From Megaustenia siamemsis (Eukaryota > Mollusca > Gastropoda > Stylommatophora > Ariophantidae), in assembly GCA_032433765.1 (NCBI GenBank), contig JAVIAB010000159.1, forward strand, positions 61,319,810 through 61,383,809: a DNA stretch of 64,000 nucleotides. Reading direction: 5' to 3'. The notes under the pieces were generated by a model. The model searched no databases, was not told the origin of the DNA, and saw only the letters and a program-made list of their open reading frames with translations. The first letter of the stretch is position 1, and each line of letters opens with the position of its first letter. A program made the translations under genes and the position numbers. Below are positions 33,056 through 45,575 of the stretch, in pieces.

Positions 33056-33123
<68 letters not shown>
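33056..33123. repeat. (TC)n microsatellite at the 3' end of LINE B2
   Basis: About 33 TC steps. On the LINE strand this is a (GA)n tail directly after the B2 3' UTR, so it may derive from the element's tail. Confidence 0.9.
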
Positions 33124-33127
<4 letters not shown>

Positions 33128-36100
33128 GCAACGAAGACTCAATAAGAGTAGAATTCCAGACTATCTAATGAATTCAGCTGTCTGTTTAAGCGAATCGATT
33201 CCCCCATATAGTTTTTCTTCCAGGGAGGTGGGCGTGGACCACATTGCTCTTCTTAGGTCTGTGTACTGTGGGACAATCCTGTAGAATATGTTTTGTAGTC
33301 ATACTGTCCAGTGTGCAGTGGCATAGGCTGGTTGTACCTATTTTGAATTTGGTGAACATGTGATTTCTCATTCTAGTGTGCCCAGTGCGTAGGCGAAGTA
33401 TGATGACTGTATCCCTCCTTGATAGTTGTTGGTATCCGTCACTCTCGTTATGCTTTGGGTGTTCTCGTTTCCATTTTTCATGGAACTGACCTATGAGGAT
33501 GGATTTGGCTTCATCATAACTGAGCGGGTGGTTCTCTTGTGGTAATCTCCCTCCCTGTTTATCTAATTTGTCTGCGCGTTCGTTCTCGTGTATATTACAG
33601 TGTGATGGTATCCACTGAATGACTATTTTCTTGAAGTTATTGTATAGTTGGCTACTCTCAAATCATCTAGTTCATTGTTCTTGGGGCTTTTCAGAGCTGA
33701 TAGTGCTGACAGAGCATCAGTCAGAATCACCAACTTATTGTGCATGCTATTTTTGTTTTGAGTATTGCAGTGTTGCAGCATCTCTGATGGCCTCAGTTTC
33801 TGCTTTAAAGTTGTTTGAGAATTTCCCAGTAGCTATTGACTTGGTAATCTCGTCCTGATTATTCAGCGTCAAGCACACACCTCCCCCTCCATTTCTGGTG
33901 GCATTTGTAGCAGAGCCATCTGTGTATATGTGGGACCAAGAGTCCTGTGGGTAGGTATCGTGTATGTGATTTTTCTGCTACGTGTTTTCTTTATTTGTCT
34001 GATTGGGTGCCTTTTTTCATGATTCGTGTTATATTTTCCTTAAGTTCTGGTATTTTATGTTTTCTATGAGGAGACATATCAGATGGGCCCAAGGGTTTCG
34101 ATATTGTTTGGGAAAGTACTGGGTCTCCAGTAGTTAGTTCATTGGAAATTGCAGCGAAGTTGCTCCTCTTTAGTCGTACAATTCCGGAACCAATTATTCT
34201 TCGGTGCAAGGGGTGACTAAGGAGCCTTCTATATTTCTTCGCTTGTTGCAATACTTTAGTGACCCGCCTGCCATCTAAGGGGTGTAAACCTGTTACTCTT
34301 TCCAGAGTCTTGATAGGTGTAGATTTCATAGCACGAGTGATGATAAGGGCAGCTTGGTTCTGTGTTCTGTTAATGTTGATAAGGTGTGATTTGGAAGCCA
34401 TAGCCCAGGTTGTGACTCCATACGCTAGAACTGGTCTGACTCTTCCTACGTAGAGTCTTTTCAAAATATTTCTATCTGGCCCCCAGTCATTTCCTGCCAA
34501 TTTCTTCATAATATTTGTTCGTTTTCTGGCTTTTTTCTCTGCTCAGTCTGATTTTTCCATGTCATTCTGCGATTCATGGTGGCGCCAAGATATGTTGGGT
34601 TTTGGTCAATAGGGAGTGTATGGTCTTTTATCTTCAAGTTTGCAGAGAGTGTATTTCTTGATAACCTGAAAATTGTATATGTAGTTTTATTTTTCGTTGA
34701 TTGGTAAGAACCAGGTGTTCGTTCATTTTTCAAGTTCACCTAGGGCATCTTGCATCCTGGGTCCAGCCACCGACATACTTTCCTCGCGAGCCCATAACGC
34801 CAGATCATCTGCGTATATTGCTGAGTGTATTATAGGTGGAATGTCCATTACGATGTCATTTATGAAAATTACAAGGAGTGTTGGGGACAAGACTCCGCCT
34901 TGTGCCATGTTCGATAGAGACCTTCTTACTTAGTTGACCTTGAACTTGTACTCTGGCTGTTCTATCCTGAAGGAATTGAGAGACCCAATTGAATAAACGA
35001 CGCTGGATGCCAAGTCTAAAAAGTTTGTTCTTTAAATCCTCTCGCCAAACCCATTAAAAGCCTTCTCCATGTCGACCCACACCGCCAGTGTGTGTTTCTT
35101 TTCTTGTAGAGCATCCTCTATTTCCTGTGCAATGTAGGTGGTCAGGTCTTCAGTTGATCTGTGCTGACGAAAGCCACTTTGTTGTGGTACGATTTGTTGT
35201 TTTATCGCCAAATGCCACATAAGTCTTCTGTTAACCAGCCTTTCCATGAGTTTACTCAGGCAGCTCAGTAGGTTAATTGGTCTATAGCTACTTGGGTCTA
35301 GTGGGTCTTTTCCACGCTTGAGGATGGGCACCATAATAGCTTCTTTCCAGATTGCCGGCACATGACCTCTCTTCCAGCTAGCATTTATTATCCTTAGAAG
35401 CTGGATCTTGGCTTTCTGTCCCAGATCTAGGAGTATTTCGTTGGAGATTCCATCTTTACCAGGGGAACTTTTGATCTTCAATCCTTAGAGGGCAACATCT
35501 AATTCGGTTGGGGTAAAGATGGTCGTCTGATGCTCTTCTGGTGCTAAAGGCATTTGTTTTGCATCTTGGTTTTCCCATCTCGCAGCTTTCTGTTTGTCTT
35601 TTGGAGTGTTTATTCTACTAATGTTTTTGTAAGTTTCTATCAATAGTTTTGCTGCCCTGTTGCCTGTGAGGATGTTCTGATTATGTGCTAATGAACTTGG
35701 AGGTCGGCAGTTGTTTTCGTCGCCCAGAGCTTTCGCAAGTTTCCATATTTTATGACCACTTTTGTCTAGATTAAGGCTCTCTGATTTGTCTACCCAGCTC
35801 TGTCTTTCTGATATCATTACCTCACGTCTGTATTTGACCGAGGCTGCTTTGTAGGCAATGTTGCTCTCTGTGCTGTGTGATGTTTCAGCTAGTTCTCTGG
35901 CAAAGTCCAGATCCTCTTCTAGTCTTTGTATTTCCTTGCTCCAGTATGGCTTGTAGTTTCTTCTTGCCCCTCTAGGAATGGATTCTTTAACAGCTCTAGG
36001 ATTCCATTTGTTAACCGCTCTATCATATTATTGACCTTCTATTTTCGTGGGTGTTGATAGGCGCAAATTATGCATCAGTGAGCCTGGCAAACTTTGCCCA

Positions 36101-36420
36101 ATCTGCTCTCTTATAGTTCCAGCGGGGAAGTGGTATTTGCAACTCCTGTTTGTGAGCAAAAGCCACTGAAAGTTTGACTGGTCTATGGTCACTATATCCA
36201 AGTTGGTTCAGCACGTTTCTTGTTATTTTGGTAGATATGTCTCCAGTTTCAAATGCTAGGTTGAGAGTGGAAGATGTTCTCCATCTTCTTGAGTAGAAGG
36301 GTGAAGGGGGGGGGGGGTCCTCCCTAGAGTTTATGAGGAATAGGTTGTTGTCTATTTCCCATTCTTCCACTTCTTCACCTCGAACATGTATCATTTGGAC
36401 CCTTTCTAAATCAAAATTTC
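33124..36420 (-). mobile_element. LINE B2: partial endonuclease, RT, RNase H (minus strand)
   Basis: From the right: endonuclease end (LGYSDHRPVKLSV, RWNYKRADWAKF, 36190-36080). A linker follows, then RT with KSSPGKDGISNEILLDLGQK, SSYRPINLLSCLSKLMERLV, QQSGFRQHRSTEDLTTYIAQ and VDMEKAFN (35480-35050), AQGGVLSPTLLVIFINDIV and YADDLALWA (34908-34800). The C-terminal region has YVGRVRPVLAYGVTTWAM (34450-34390). RNase H has QWIPSHCNIHENERADKLDK (about 33630-33570), then a Cys-His block (CHCTLDSMTTKHILQDC, 33320-33270). It is the best-preserved relative of B1 but has several frameshifts and lacks the endonuclease N-terminus. Confidence 0.88.
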
Positions 36421-36424
36421 AATA

Positions 36425-36775
36425 CATGTGAGATCCGATGCTTGAGAAAAATAACAAACAACACAAGAAAAGAAGATAGAAAACAAAATGAAACCATAAG
36501 AAAAATGGTAGGAACAAAACCCTGCCAAGAATATATAGAACAACAACAACAACTTAAATGGTTTGGTCACATGGTCAGAATGAATCCGCACCAATCACCA
36601 TCAAGGGCGTTCTTCTCAAGAATACATGGAAAAAGACCAAGAGGAAAACCTAGAAGAAGATGGATAGATACAGTGATAAAGACATGTAACAACAAAGGAA
36701 AATCACTAATTCAGACAGTTCGAGCAGCTCAAGAACGGCAAATGATATAACCACGACACCTTTCAGGTACCAGGG
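36425..36775 (+). mobile_element. LINE family C, 3' end
   Basis: The open frame at 36442-36750 reads QQQQLKWFGHMVRMNPHQSP then GKRPRGKPRRRWIDTVIK, the C-terminal 'WFGHxxR...RPRGxPRRRW' region of a LINE RT protein. It matches the tail of family C at 39160-39290 (KWFGHITRQ, RGRPRKRW). It starts exactly where B2 is truncated. Confidence 0.72.
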
Positions 36776-36794
36776 AAAAAGAGAAAAGAAGAAG

Positions 36795-36885
36795 TAGATA
36801 CAGTGAGACCGTTCAACTATAATGTTTTCTGCTATTATACAGTGAGAGTGTTCAATTATCATGTTTTCAGCTATTATACAGTGAT
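36795..36885. repeat. 39-bp repeat, second patch
   Basis: Two and a half diverged units of the repeat at 32625-32895 (CAGCTATTATACAGTGAGAG). It lies on the other side of B2 and family C. Confidence 0.85.
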
Positions 36886-36904
36886 AATCTTCTCTTTCTT
36901 CCAC

Positions 36905-38129
36905 TTTTCAGCTCCCCGTGGAGCATAGGTCTTCAACAAGCACTTTCCAAGTCGTTATGATTCTTGTCTTTCTTTTAAGATCATTCTATATTGCCCCCAT
37001 CATCTTCATCTCTACTTCTATCTGTCTTCTCCAAGAATTCCTTGGTCTTCCTCTTTGTCTTTTCCCCCAGGGGATTCCAAAAAAGAGCCTGTTGGGTAAT
37101 ACACTCAGTTGGCCTCTGCAGTGTGTCCTACCTAGCGCCATCGTCTTCGCTGTTTCTCTTCATCTGCTGGTGTTTGACTAGTACATTTCCCTAATTCTAT
37201 GTTAGTAATTTTGTCCCTAAAACCTGTGTGTACATCTCTCAAATGTTTCTCTATGGCCTCTTTTAGTCTATCCAGAATGAGTCTGCTTAATGTTTTTCCT
37301 GGCACTGATAGTAGCATAATTCCCCTATAATTTATGCACTCCTGTAAACTTCCTTTCTTTGGTATTTTGATCATATAATCTACTTTCCAGTCTTTAGGTA
37401 TTTTTTCCCTTTCCCAAATTGTATCTAACAGATTATGTAACATCTTGGTAGAGGTGTTAACATCTGCCTTGATGGCTGGAGAAGAAATTTCACCTGGTCC
37501 TGTGGCTTTACCATTTTTTTAATAGCTTGATAGCTTTCATTATTTCTTCTTTACTTGGGTTTTATACAGTTAATATGTAACTCTTCTTCTGCTCTTTCCA
37601 TCTCTCCATTTCTTCACTTATATTACTAAACAGATTTCCTTTCTTGTCTTTAATAAAGGCATCGATCTGTTTGTATTTTCCACTTAAATTCGTTGTCCTG
37701 TTGTACAGTTCTTTCATATTCCCCTTATTTGTTGCCTCCTCTGCCTCTTTAGCCAGTTCATCTTTATATTTCCTCTTATCCCTTTTAATACATATTTTCA
37801 CTTCTTTGTTCACCTCGGTATAAGCTTCCACTGACGTGGCTTTATTACTTCTCGTTTTGCTTTTATTTATGTCTGCTTTCGTGTTCTTTCTTTTTTTAAT
37901 TTTATCCAGGGTCTCTGCTGTCATCCATGACTTATTCTGGCGTTCTCTTTTACGCAGAGTTTTTTTTGTTGCATGTCTCTTTCCATATATCCTTTACCTG
38001 TTTCCAATGATCTTCTATATTTATTGTATTTTCTAGTTGTTGGAGCACTTGGTATTTGTTTGCAATTGTGACTGCGAATTTATCTTTAATTCCCTGTTCT
38101 TTAAGACATCCTACATTGAAATACTTTCT
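36905..38129 (-). mobile_element. RTE copy R3 with a large internal deletion (minus strand)
   Basis: Minus strand from the right: linker (MTAETLDKIKKRKNTKADIN, 37924 down), RT start (KDWKVDYMIKIPKKGSLQE, RGIMLLSVPGKTLSRLI, 37400-37290). At HLRDVHTGFRDKITNIELGK (about 37230-37180) the frame jumps from the RT fingers straight to the C-terminal region, removing about 0.85 kb including the catalytic FADD. Ends with the shared 3' terminus (GAAGACCTATGCTCCACGGG read on the minus strand). Compared with R1, Lys replaces the stop after 'NKGNM', showing that R1's TAA is private. Confidence 0.85.
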
Positions 38130-38215
38130 ACCAGAAAATCATGTGCTGAAGGTCTGTAAAATTTATGGTCACTAACACCATATTCCATATACGCCACTTG
38201 GTGTGACGGAGCTCT
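38130..38215 (+). mobile_element. SINE 3' half
   Basis: Contains the ATCATGTGCTGAAGGTCTGT block, GTCACTAACACCATATTCC and ACGCCACTTGGTGTGAC end. The head is missing. Fused directly to R3. Confidence 0.85.
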
Positions 38216-38229
38216 TTACTATTTTATTT

Positions 38230-39412
38230 ATGTATGAAAACAAGAACAATTGTTGTTTTCACAATTAGAAAACGGGTCACGGACAACAGTGATCACAATG
38301 CACAGGCAAGCACTGATAACATAAACAACAGCACTTACTGTGCGACAGAACTAGCACAGCGGCAGAGGACAAGGTAACATACACACAACAGTGCTCAGAG
38401 CCAAAATAATGGAGAAACAATAGTGATCATACAGATATAATGTAAATAAAATTGCAACCATAAATATTTGTGGTATCAGAGCCAAAGAAGAACAATTAAT
38501 CGACGCAATGATAAAAAGAAGAATCAAAATACTCGGAGTAGCAGACACAAGACTGAAGGAGAAACAAACAAGGAAAGGGTGCATGAATTACACCATAATA
38601 AACACAGCAGTCAACACCATCGAAGTAGCAAAACACGGAGTAGTTCTAATACATAAAACAACTGAGGACCTGTAAGAATATATCAGCAGACTAAACAACA
38701 CATGTAAACAATACAACATGATGATCAACAAAAACAAGACAGAAGTAATGCCAATAGCGAGAAAGAAAGAAAAACTAAATATCATAAGGGATAATACAAC
38801 TCTGAAACAAGTAGACAATTTTAAATATCTGGTTAGCACGTTAACACAAGACAATAATCAAGAGACAGAAATTGATATGAGGTGTAACAAAGCATGCAAA
38901 GTTATAAGCCAAGTAGAAACACTTTTGAAAAACAAAGCAATAACTACGGAAGCAAAAAGGGCAATATACAAATAACTTTTTTCAACCAACTCTGTGCTAC
39001 CTGTTCCAGAATTGGACGCTGGACTCTAGAACAATAAGAAAGATAACGACCACCGAAATGAAATGTGCAAGAAGAATGACACGAAACAGCTTAAGGGGCA
39101 GAGTAAGAAACACTGACCTGAGGAAGAAACTCGAAATTGAACCAGCCATCGAATACATAAAGAAACAACAGATAAAATGGTTCGGTCACATAACAAGACA
39201 AAAAGAACTAACAATGACTCAAAAAGCCATAAACAAACGCTACGAAAACGCCAGATTAAGAGGAAGACCGAGAAAGAGATGGAAAAAGGGAATACTAGAG
39301 TCACTAGGAGGGAAAACACCAGAAGAGGCCAACAGAAGATCAAAGAATCGCATATTGTATCTCCCATCGACGACGACGGCAGCGGAGAAAGGATAGAAGA
39401 GGAAGAAGAAAC
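38230..39412 (+). mobile_element. LINE family C copy with internal deletion
   Basis: After a leader of about 200 bases, an endonuclease start reads NICGIRAKEEQLIDAMIKRR, KILGVADTRLKEKQTRKG (38460-38580). Near 38670 the sequence jumps past the rest of the endonuclease and most of RT to NKNKTEVMPIARKKEK, DNFKYLVSTLTQDN (38720-38840). It continues to the C-terminus at 39058-39396 (MKCARRMTRNSLRGRVRNTD, KWFGHITRQ, RGRPRKRW). Catalytic RT motifs are missing. Family C is distinct from RTE and family A. Confidence 0.78.
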
Positions 39413-39609
39413 ATCAGACAAGGCTGTTTTCTGTCGCCGGATTTGTTTTCAGTTTACAGCTAAAATAGTATGTGATCAATAGCAGATATAAAAGGAATTT
39501 AAGTCAAAGGCCACAACAAAAATAATTTGAGATATGCGGATGGCACAGTCTTAATAGCAGAGATAGATAAAGAACTGTAGACTGAATAACATAATAGTAA
39601 AGGAAAGCA
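39413..39609 (+). mobile_element. LINE family A copy A5, left part
   Basis: GACAAGGCTGTTTTCTGTCG and GATATGCGGATGGCACAGTC match A1 at 848-985 (the RQGCVLSPD and YADDTV region). It is cut at 39609 by RTE copy R4. An imperfect AGTAAAGGAAAGCA here recurs at 41752-41766 on the other side. Confidence 0.78.
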
Positions 39610-41746
39610 TATACTACAACGAATAAGAGTAGAAAGTATTTCAGTGTATGGTTTCTTAAAGAACAAGGCATTAAAGATAAATTCGCAGTCACAATAGCAA
39701 ACAAATACCTCCAACAACTAGAAAATACAATAAATATAGAAGGTCATTGGAAACAGGTAAAGGACATATGGAAAGAGGCATGCGAAGAAACACTGGGGAA
39801 AAGAGAACGCCAGAATAAGTGATGGATGACAGCAGAGACCCTGGAAAGAAAGAACAAGAAAGCAGACATAAATAAAAGCAAAACGAGAAGTAATAAAGCC
39901 CAGACACAGGAAGTTTATATAGATGTGGACAAAGAAGTGAGAAGATACACTAAAATGGATAAGAGGAAATATATAGATGAATTAACTAAAGTGGCAGAGG
40001 TAGCAAGATATAAAGGGAATATGAAATAACTGTACAACAGCACAAAGAAATTATGTGGAAAATACAAACAGATCAATGCCTTTATTAAAGATAAGAAAGG
40101 AAACATATTTAGTAATATAAGGGAACAAATGGAGAGACGGAAAGAGCAATTTGAAGAACTTTTGAACAGACCCGGCTCAAATAATGCTCAAGATATACTA
40201 CCAGCAGTGGAAGAGTTACACGTTAACTCTTGAATACCAAGCAAAGAAGCAATAAGGAAAGCCATCGAGCTATTAAAAATGGTAAAGCCACAGGACCAGA
40301 TGAAATTCCTTTGTAGGCCATCAAAGCAGATATTAACACCTCTACCAAGATGTTACATAATATATTAGATAAAATGTGGGAGAGGGAAGAAATACATATA
40401 GACTGGAAATAAGTTTATATGTTCAAACTATCAAAGAAAGGAAGTCTACAAGAATGTACAAATTATAGGGAAACTATGCTACTATCTGTGCCAGGAAAAA
40501 TATTAAGCAGGATTATTCTGGAGAAATTAAAAGATGCCATAGAAAAACATCTGAGAGATGAACAGGCAGGTTTTAGGAAAAACAGATAAAGTGCTGATAA
40601 AATAACTACTCTACGTATAATAGTTGAACAAAGTTTAGAACTACAGTCCCCGCTTTATATTGAATTCATAGATTACGAAAACGTGTTTGATAGCTTAGAC
40701 AGAGGAGTGCTTTGGAAGTTGTTGAGTCATTACGGAATCCCCATAAAGCTTATTAACCTAATAAAAACAATGTATAAACAATGGAATGTAATGTGGTGCA
40801 TGAAGGGCAGCTCGCAGAAGCATTTGAAATAAGAACTGGAGTAAGGCAGGGGTGCCTTCTGTCTCCATTTCTCTTTCTACTGGCCATAGATTGGATTATG
40901 AAAATAACTCAAAACAACATGAATAGAATCCAGTGGTCACTGACCAAGCTGATGGTTTTAGACTTTACTGATGACATAGCTCTCCTATCACACAGCCATC
41001 AACAGATGCATGATAAATTGAACATACTTGATGAGAGATCACAACAACTAGGACTGAAAATTAATAGAGACAGTCCAACATTATGAGAATTATTCCATTT
41101 GGCAATAACCAAACAACATTACGAGAAATCCTTCTACTAGACGTACAACCTTACATATATCTGGGCAGTAATATAGATAATGAGGGAGGAATATACAATT
41201 TTACCAAAATAAGGATATCAAAAGCAAGAGGAGCTTTTGTTGCACTGGGAAACATATGGAAGTCCTAAGAAATTAGGTTAAATTGTAAAATAACAATTTT
41301 CAATTACTATTATAGGTTGGTCCTATTATATGGCTGTGAAACATGGAGAACAACAAAATTAACAAACATGAAGATATATAATTTCATTAATGGATGCTTA
41401 CGCAGAATAAAAGGATAGAAATTAGCAGGACAAAACCACTAACATAGAATTATTAAAATGTACCAGTCAAATACCAGTGGATAAAGAAATACAGCGAAGA
41501 CGTTGGCGCTGGATATGACACACACCTACGGAAGCCAATTGAGAGTATTACACAACAGTCCCTTTTTGGAATCTCCAGGGGAAAAAACAAAGAGGAAGAC
41601 CAACTAATTCTTGGGGAAGACAGATAGAAGTAGAGATGAAGATGATGGGGAAGACATGAAATGATCTTATAAGAATGGCAAGAAAAAAACCGACTTGGAA
41701 AGTGTTTGTTGAAGACCAATGCTCCACAGGAAGCTAAAAGGTAGAA
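39610..41746 (+). mobile_element. RTE copy R4, 5'-truncated, inserted in A5
   Basis: Matches R1 from about 22424 to its 3' end. It retains the linker (NKSKTRSNKAQTQEVYIDVD), RT blocks with stops, an EIRTGVRQGCLLSPFLF block at 40830-40880, and LDFTDDIALLSHSHQQM (FADD changed to FTDD, about 40955-41010). The C-terminus is heavily decayed. Ends at GCTCCACAGGAAGCTAAAAG. Many stops. Confidence 0.87.
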
Positions 41747-42455
41747 GAAGGAGTAGAAAAGAAAGCAACAAGAAAGCTCTGAGTCTGAATAGTAAGAAAA
41801 CAGAAGTAATGGTTATATCGAAGAAACAATCATGCAGCATAATAATAAACTTGACAATTCTGAAACAAGTGTAACGGGTCAAATGCTTGGGCACTATAAT
41901 AACATCAGATGGAAGATGCACCACAAAATAAACAGCAGAATAGCTTAGGCCAAAATAGCTTTTCAGAAAATTAAAGAACGCCTTATGCAACAAATCTATG
42001 CAAATAGAATTGAGAAAGATAGTTCTTTGGTGCTCTATAGAACCATTTCTGACCTAAGGAAGTGAATCATGGACAATAAAGAAACAAAGGAAAAGAGGAT
42101 CAGAGACCATAGAGATGGGTTTTTTTTCAGAATAATTTTGAAAGTTCCCTGGACAGCTAAGAGGGTAAATTGAAATTCATAGAGGTCAATACAAAGTGGG
42201 AACTCCTAAGAAACATTAAAAAGAAACAATCAACAGTATTGGAAAACATGAGAAGAGGAAATCTGAAATACTTGGTTACAACATAGAAAAAAATACAGTG
42301 AAAGAGATATCGTGGATGACAAATAAGGAAAATACTCAATAGCTTGGTGCCATGGAGTGGAAAACAGTCAACAACAGAACTGATACGATGTACGGTAGAT
42401 AAAAGATTGTGGAATGTACATGATCGCCGACGCCAAATGGTATGGCACATGATGA
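41747..42455 (+). mobile_element. LINE family A copy A5, right part
   Basis: Resumes at GAAAGCAACAAGAAAGCTCT (compare A1 near 1035) and runs through ACATCAGATGG, the AGTCCCTGGACAGCTAAG region and GATACGATGTACGGTAGAT, to an ATGATGATG tail. Longer frames on the other strand are shadows. Non-coding by many indels. Confidence 0.8.
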
Positions 42456-43479
42456 TGATAATGTACTATTTTAAAGTTGTCCACATTCCGACTTTAATGA
42501 CATCTGCGCATTTGGGCACGTTTGCTATGACTAGGTATACATTATAAAAGGGCAATAAATACACCATCTGCTGACGTGTCTACGCCTCCAGGTTTACCCA
42601 GCATGCATTGATTCGACTGGAGCACCAAATAAACAATTAGTAAGCCTCGCGAACACAGGTGTTGGATTATGAACGGTTTATTGGGATAATGTGGCCATCT
42701 AAGAATGTTCAATAAACAAACCTTAAGTAAAAGAGGAATGGTTGGTACAGCTGGCGTCAAGTTATTGCTTCGTGTGGTGCTTGATTATGTAAAGTAACAT
42801 GTTAATGCTAATAGATTAGTCTTGATCGTCATGGATCTGCCACGACCTCTACATTTTGTAGACGTGTTTACTTATCTTTATGTAGGAGAGACCTTTAATT
42901 ACAAAACCTACAATACCTTGCTGCTATACTCACACACAGATAATCTTCACCATTAAGTAGCGAGCAAGCTGGCGTAGGTGATCATGACTCTCCACAACGT
43001 TCGATCTTGACAGTTATTTAACACAGAAAATACTTTGTGAATAATAAGCACGTACGCAATGATCTTCTGTTGTTTCCCACAATGCAACTGGTCCGAATCC
43101 TGTATGGATCTAGTCGTTATCTTGGGTCCACGAACTGAGGGAGATAAGAGAACCTAATGCAGGAGCTACATATACCCGCCCTATAAGAGGGCATATGACA
43201 TGTGTCATAAGGAGGGCACATCAGTGTCGATGAAACACGTAAAGAAACAGTTATACGATGTCAGCCCACGTAACGTAGAGAATGAGTTAAATGGGGACTC
43301 AGTTTTGATGGCAGTGGAGAGTTGCGGGCCTTCTCAGAATGAGAAGCCTCGTCAATAAAGTACCGCCCTGACACAGTTCACAGACTTCAGTGAGTGTCTG
43401 AGGATAGATTGTTAGATAACATGTGAATATTGTTAGTTCTCTATCTGCAAACGCTGTCATATGTACTTGATGTTTCTCC
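42456..43479. other. Unassigned stretch with a small family A remnant
   Basis: 42955-43020 (TAGGTGATCATGACTCTCCA and CAACGTTCGATCTTGACAG) is a minus-strand scrap of the family A 3' end. A TATAAAAG box lies at 42543-42550, but no gene follows it. 43150-43220 has a weak likeness to the RTE leader. Nothing else seen. Confidence 0.4.
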
Positions 43480-45330
43480 CAATCTCTCACTTCCATTGTC
43501 TTGTTCCTCTATCCATCTTCCTCATCTACTTCACATAACCCCCTTCGCCCTATATACACTCCTTATTTTCTTAAAATGTCCCACATCTCCTAACGCTCTT
43601 TTCTACCTGATCAACTCTCCATCTCCTAACTCTCTCTTCTACTTCATCTATTCCACTAACCTCACCCCTCTTTTCAAGTTACCTGCTGCTTCATCCTCAT
43701 CTAATTCCAACGATACATAGTCCTCTTTTACATCAACTATTCCCCTCTTCTACTCCATCTATTCACCACCCTTATCCTCTTATTCTACTTTATCTGTTCT
43801 TTCCCTTATCTCTCCCTCCTACATGTATATTTCCCACGCCTACCTCCCGCTTCTGTTTCATGTATCCCTCACCTCTACTTCCCTCTTCAACTTAATTTTC
43901 TCCCCACCCCTACCTTGGTCTTTAACTTCGTTTACTTCCCACCCTCTACCGATCCACGCATACTTCATCTATTCCCTATACACTACCTCAATCTTACATT
44001 TCATCTACTTCCCACCCGCGACATTCTTTCATCTACTTCTTCTGTTCCTCAACGACTTTCTCCCTCTTTTGCTTCACCTATTATCCACTCAATATGTGCA
44101 TCACTCTACTGCTTCTTCAACATCAACACTCTACCTTTCCACTTCTTCTTCATCTATTCCTTGCATTCTGCCGACAATCTTCTTTTCATGCATTTCCCAT
44201 TTTCTACCTTCCCTCTTCTACATCCATCCCCACCAACTACTTTTCCTCTTTTCTTCTACATCCATTCCATAACTTCAACATTCTCTCTACATCTTCATTC
44301 ATTGTCAATCCACTACATTACCTCTTCTACATGCATTTCTATCCTCTACTTTTACTCTTCTTCTACATACATTCCCCATTTTAAACCTGCCCTCTTTTTC
44401 TACATCCATTCCCCATCTTCTACTTTCCCTCTTCTTCTTCCATTCCCCATCTTCTACTTTCCCTCTTATTCTAAATCCGTTCCCCATCCACTACATTCCT
44501 TCTCCTACATTCATTCCCCATCTTCTACCTTCCCTCTTCTTCTACACCCGTTCCCCATCCACTACCTTCCCTCTTCATCTACCTCCATTCCCCACTCTCT
44601 ACCTACCATCTTCTTCCTCCATTCCCCATCCACTACTTTCATTCATCTACATCTATTCCCCACGTTCTAGAATCACTCTTCTACATACATTCTCCCCCAT
44701 CTACATTCCCTCTTCTATATCCATTCCCTAACATCCAAATTCCGTCTTCTACATCAATTCCCAACCCTTAACATTTCCTTTCTAAAACCATTCTTAACTA
44801 TTTACCTGCCCTCTTCTACATCCATTTCAACACATTTTACCTTCCCACAACTGCTACATCCATTCCTCATTTTCTACCATCCCTTTTCTTTTCATCCATT
44901 CCCTATCTTCTACCTTCCCTCTTCTACACCCATTCCCCAACCTCTACCTTCAATCCTCTATATCCATTCCCCAACCTCTACCTTTCCTCTTCTACATCAA
45001 TTCCCCATCTTCTAACATTCCCCTTCTTGTACATCCATACCCCACCCTCTACCTTCCCTCTTCTACATCCATTCCCTACCCTCTACCTTCTCTCTTCTAC
45101 ATCCATTCCCCATCCTCTACCTTTCCTATTGTACATCCATTCCCCAACCTCTACCTTCCTTCTTCTACATCCATTCTCTATCATCAACTTTCTCTCTTTC
45201 ACCTCTATCTCCCACTTCTGCTTCATCTATTCACCGACCCTACCTCCCACTTCTACTTTATCTACTGCCCACCCTCTATCGTCCCTCTTCTACTTCATCT
45301 ATTCTTCACCTCATACATTTCTCAAAGAAA
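43480..45330. repeat. Pyrimidine-rich ~34-bp tandem array
   Basis: Loosely repeated CATTCCCCATCTTCTACC then TTCCCTCTTCTACATC, with unit drift. For about 1.85 kb the plus strand is almost entirely C, T and A with very few G. The long plus-strand frames (up to 251 codons, Ser/Phe/Pro/His rich) follow from composition and have no motifs. Confidence 0.9.
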
Positions 45331-45575
45331 CGATCGGATGAGAGAACCATGTTTGTTGATAGATCCATCCTCTGCCCCAAATGACTTCTATGAAGTTTAC
45401 ATTTAAATTGTCACCAACCCTAAAATGCTATCAAGATAAAATGGTCACTGTGAGTCAATGCCTTTATAACAAGCGTAAATCAAACACCATTGATGTGTTT
45501 GTTTCACAAATTCGAGTCCATATTCTGTCATTTAAAATGATATATAAGATATTTGTCTATGAATTGTTAAAACCA
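45331..45575. other. Unassigned
   Basis: No feature seen apart from short frames without motifs. Confidence 0.35.

Noticed and set aside
42543..42550. TATAAAAG box as a promoter
   Set aside because: No open frame, exon or transcript-like feature follows within 1 kb.
43823..44670. Ser/Phe/Pro-rich ORFs of 149 and 251 codons
   Set aside because: Produced by the pyrimidine-rich array; low G leaves few stops on one strand.
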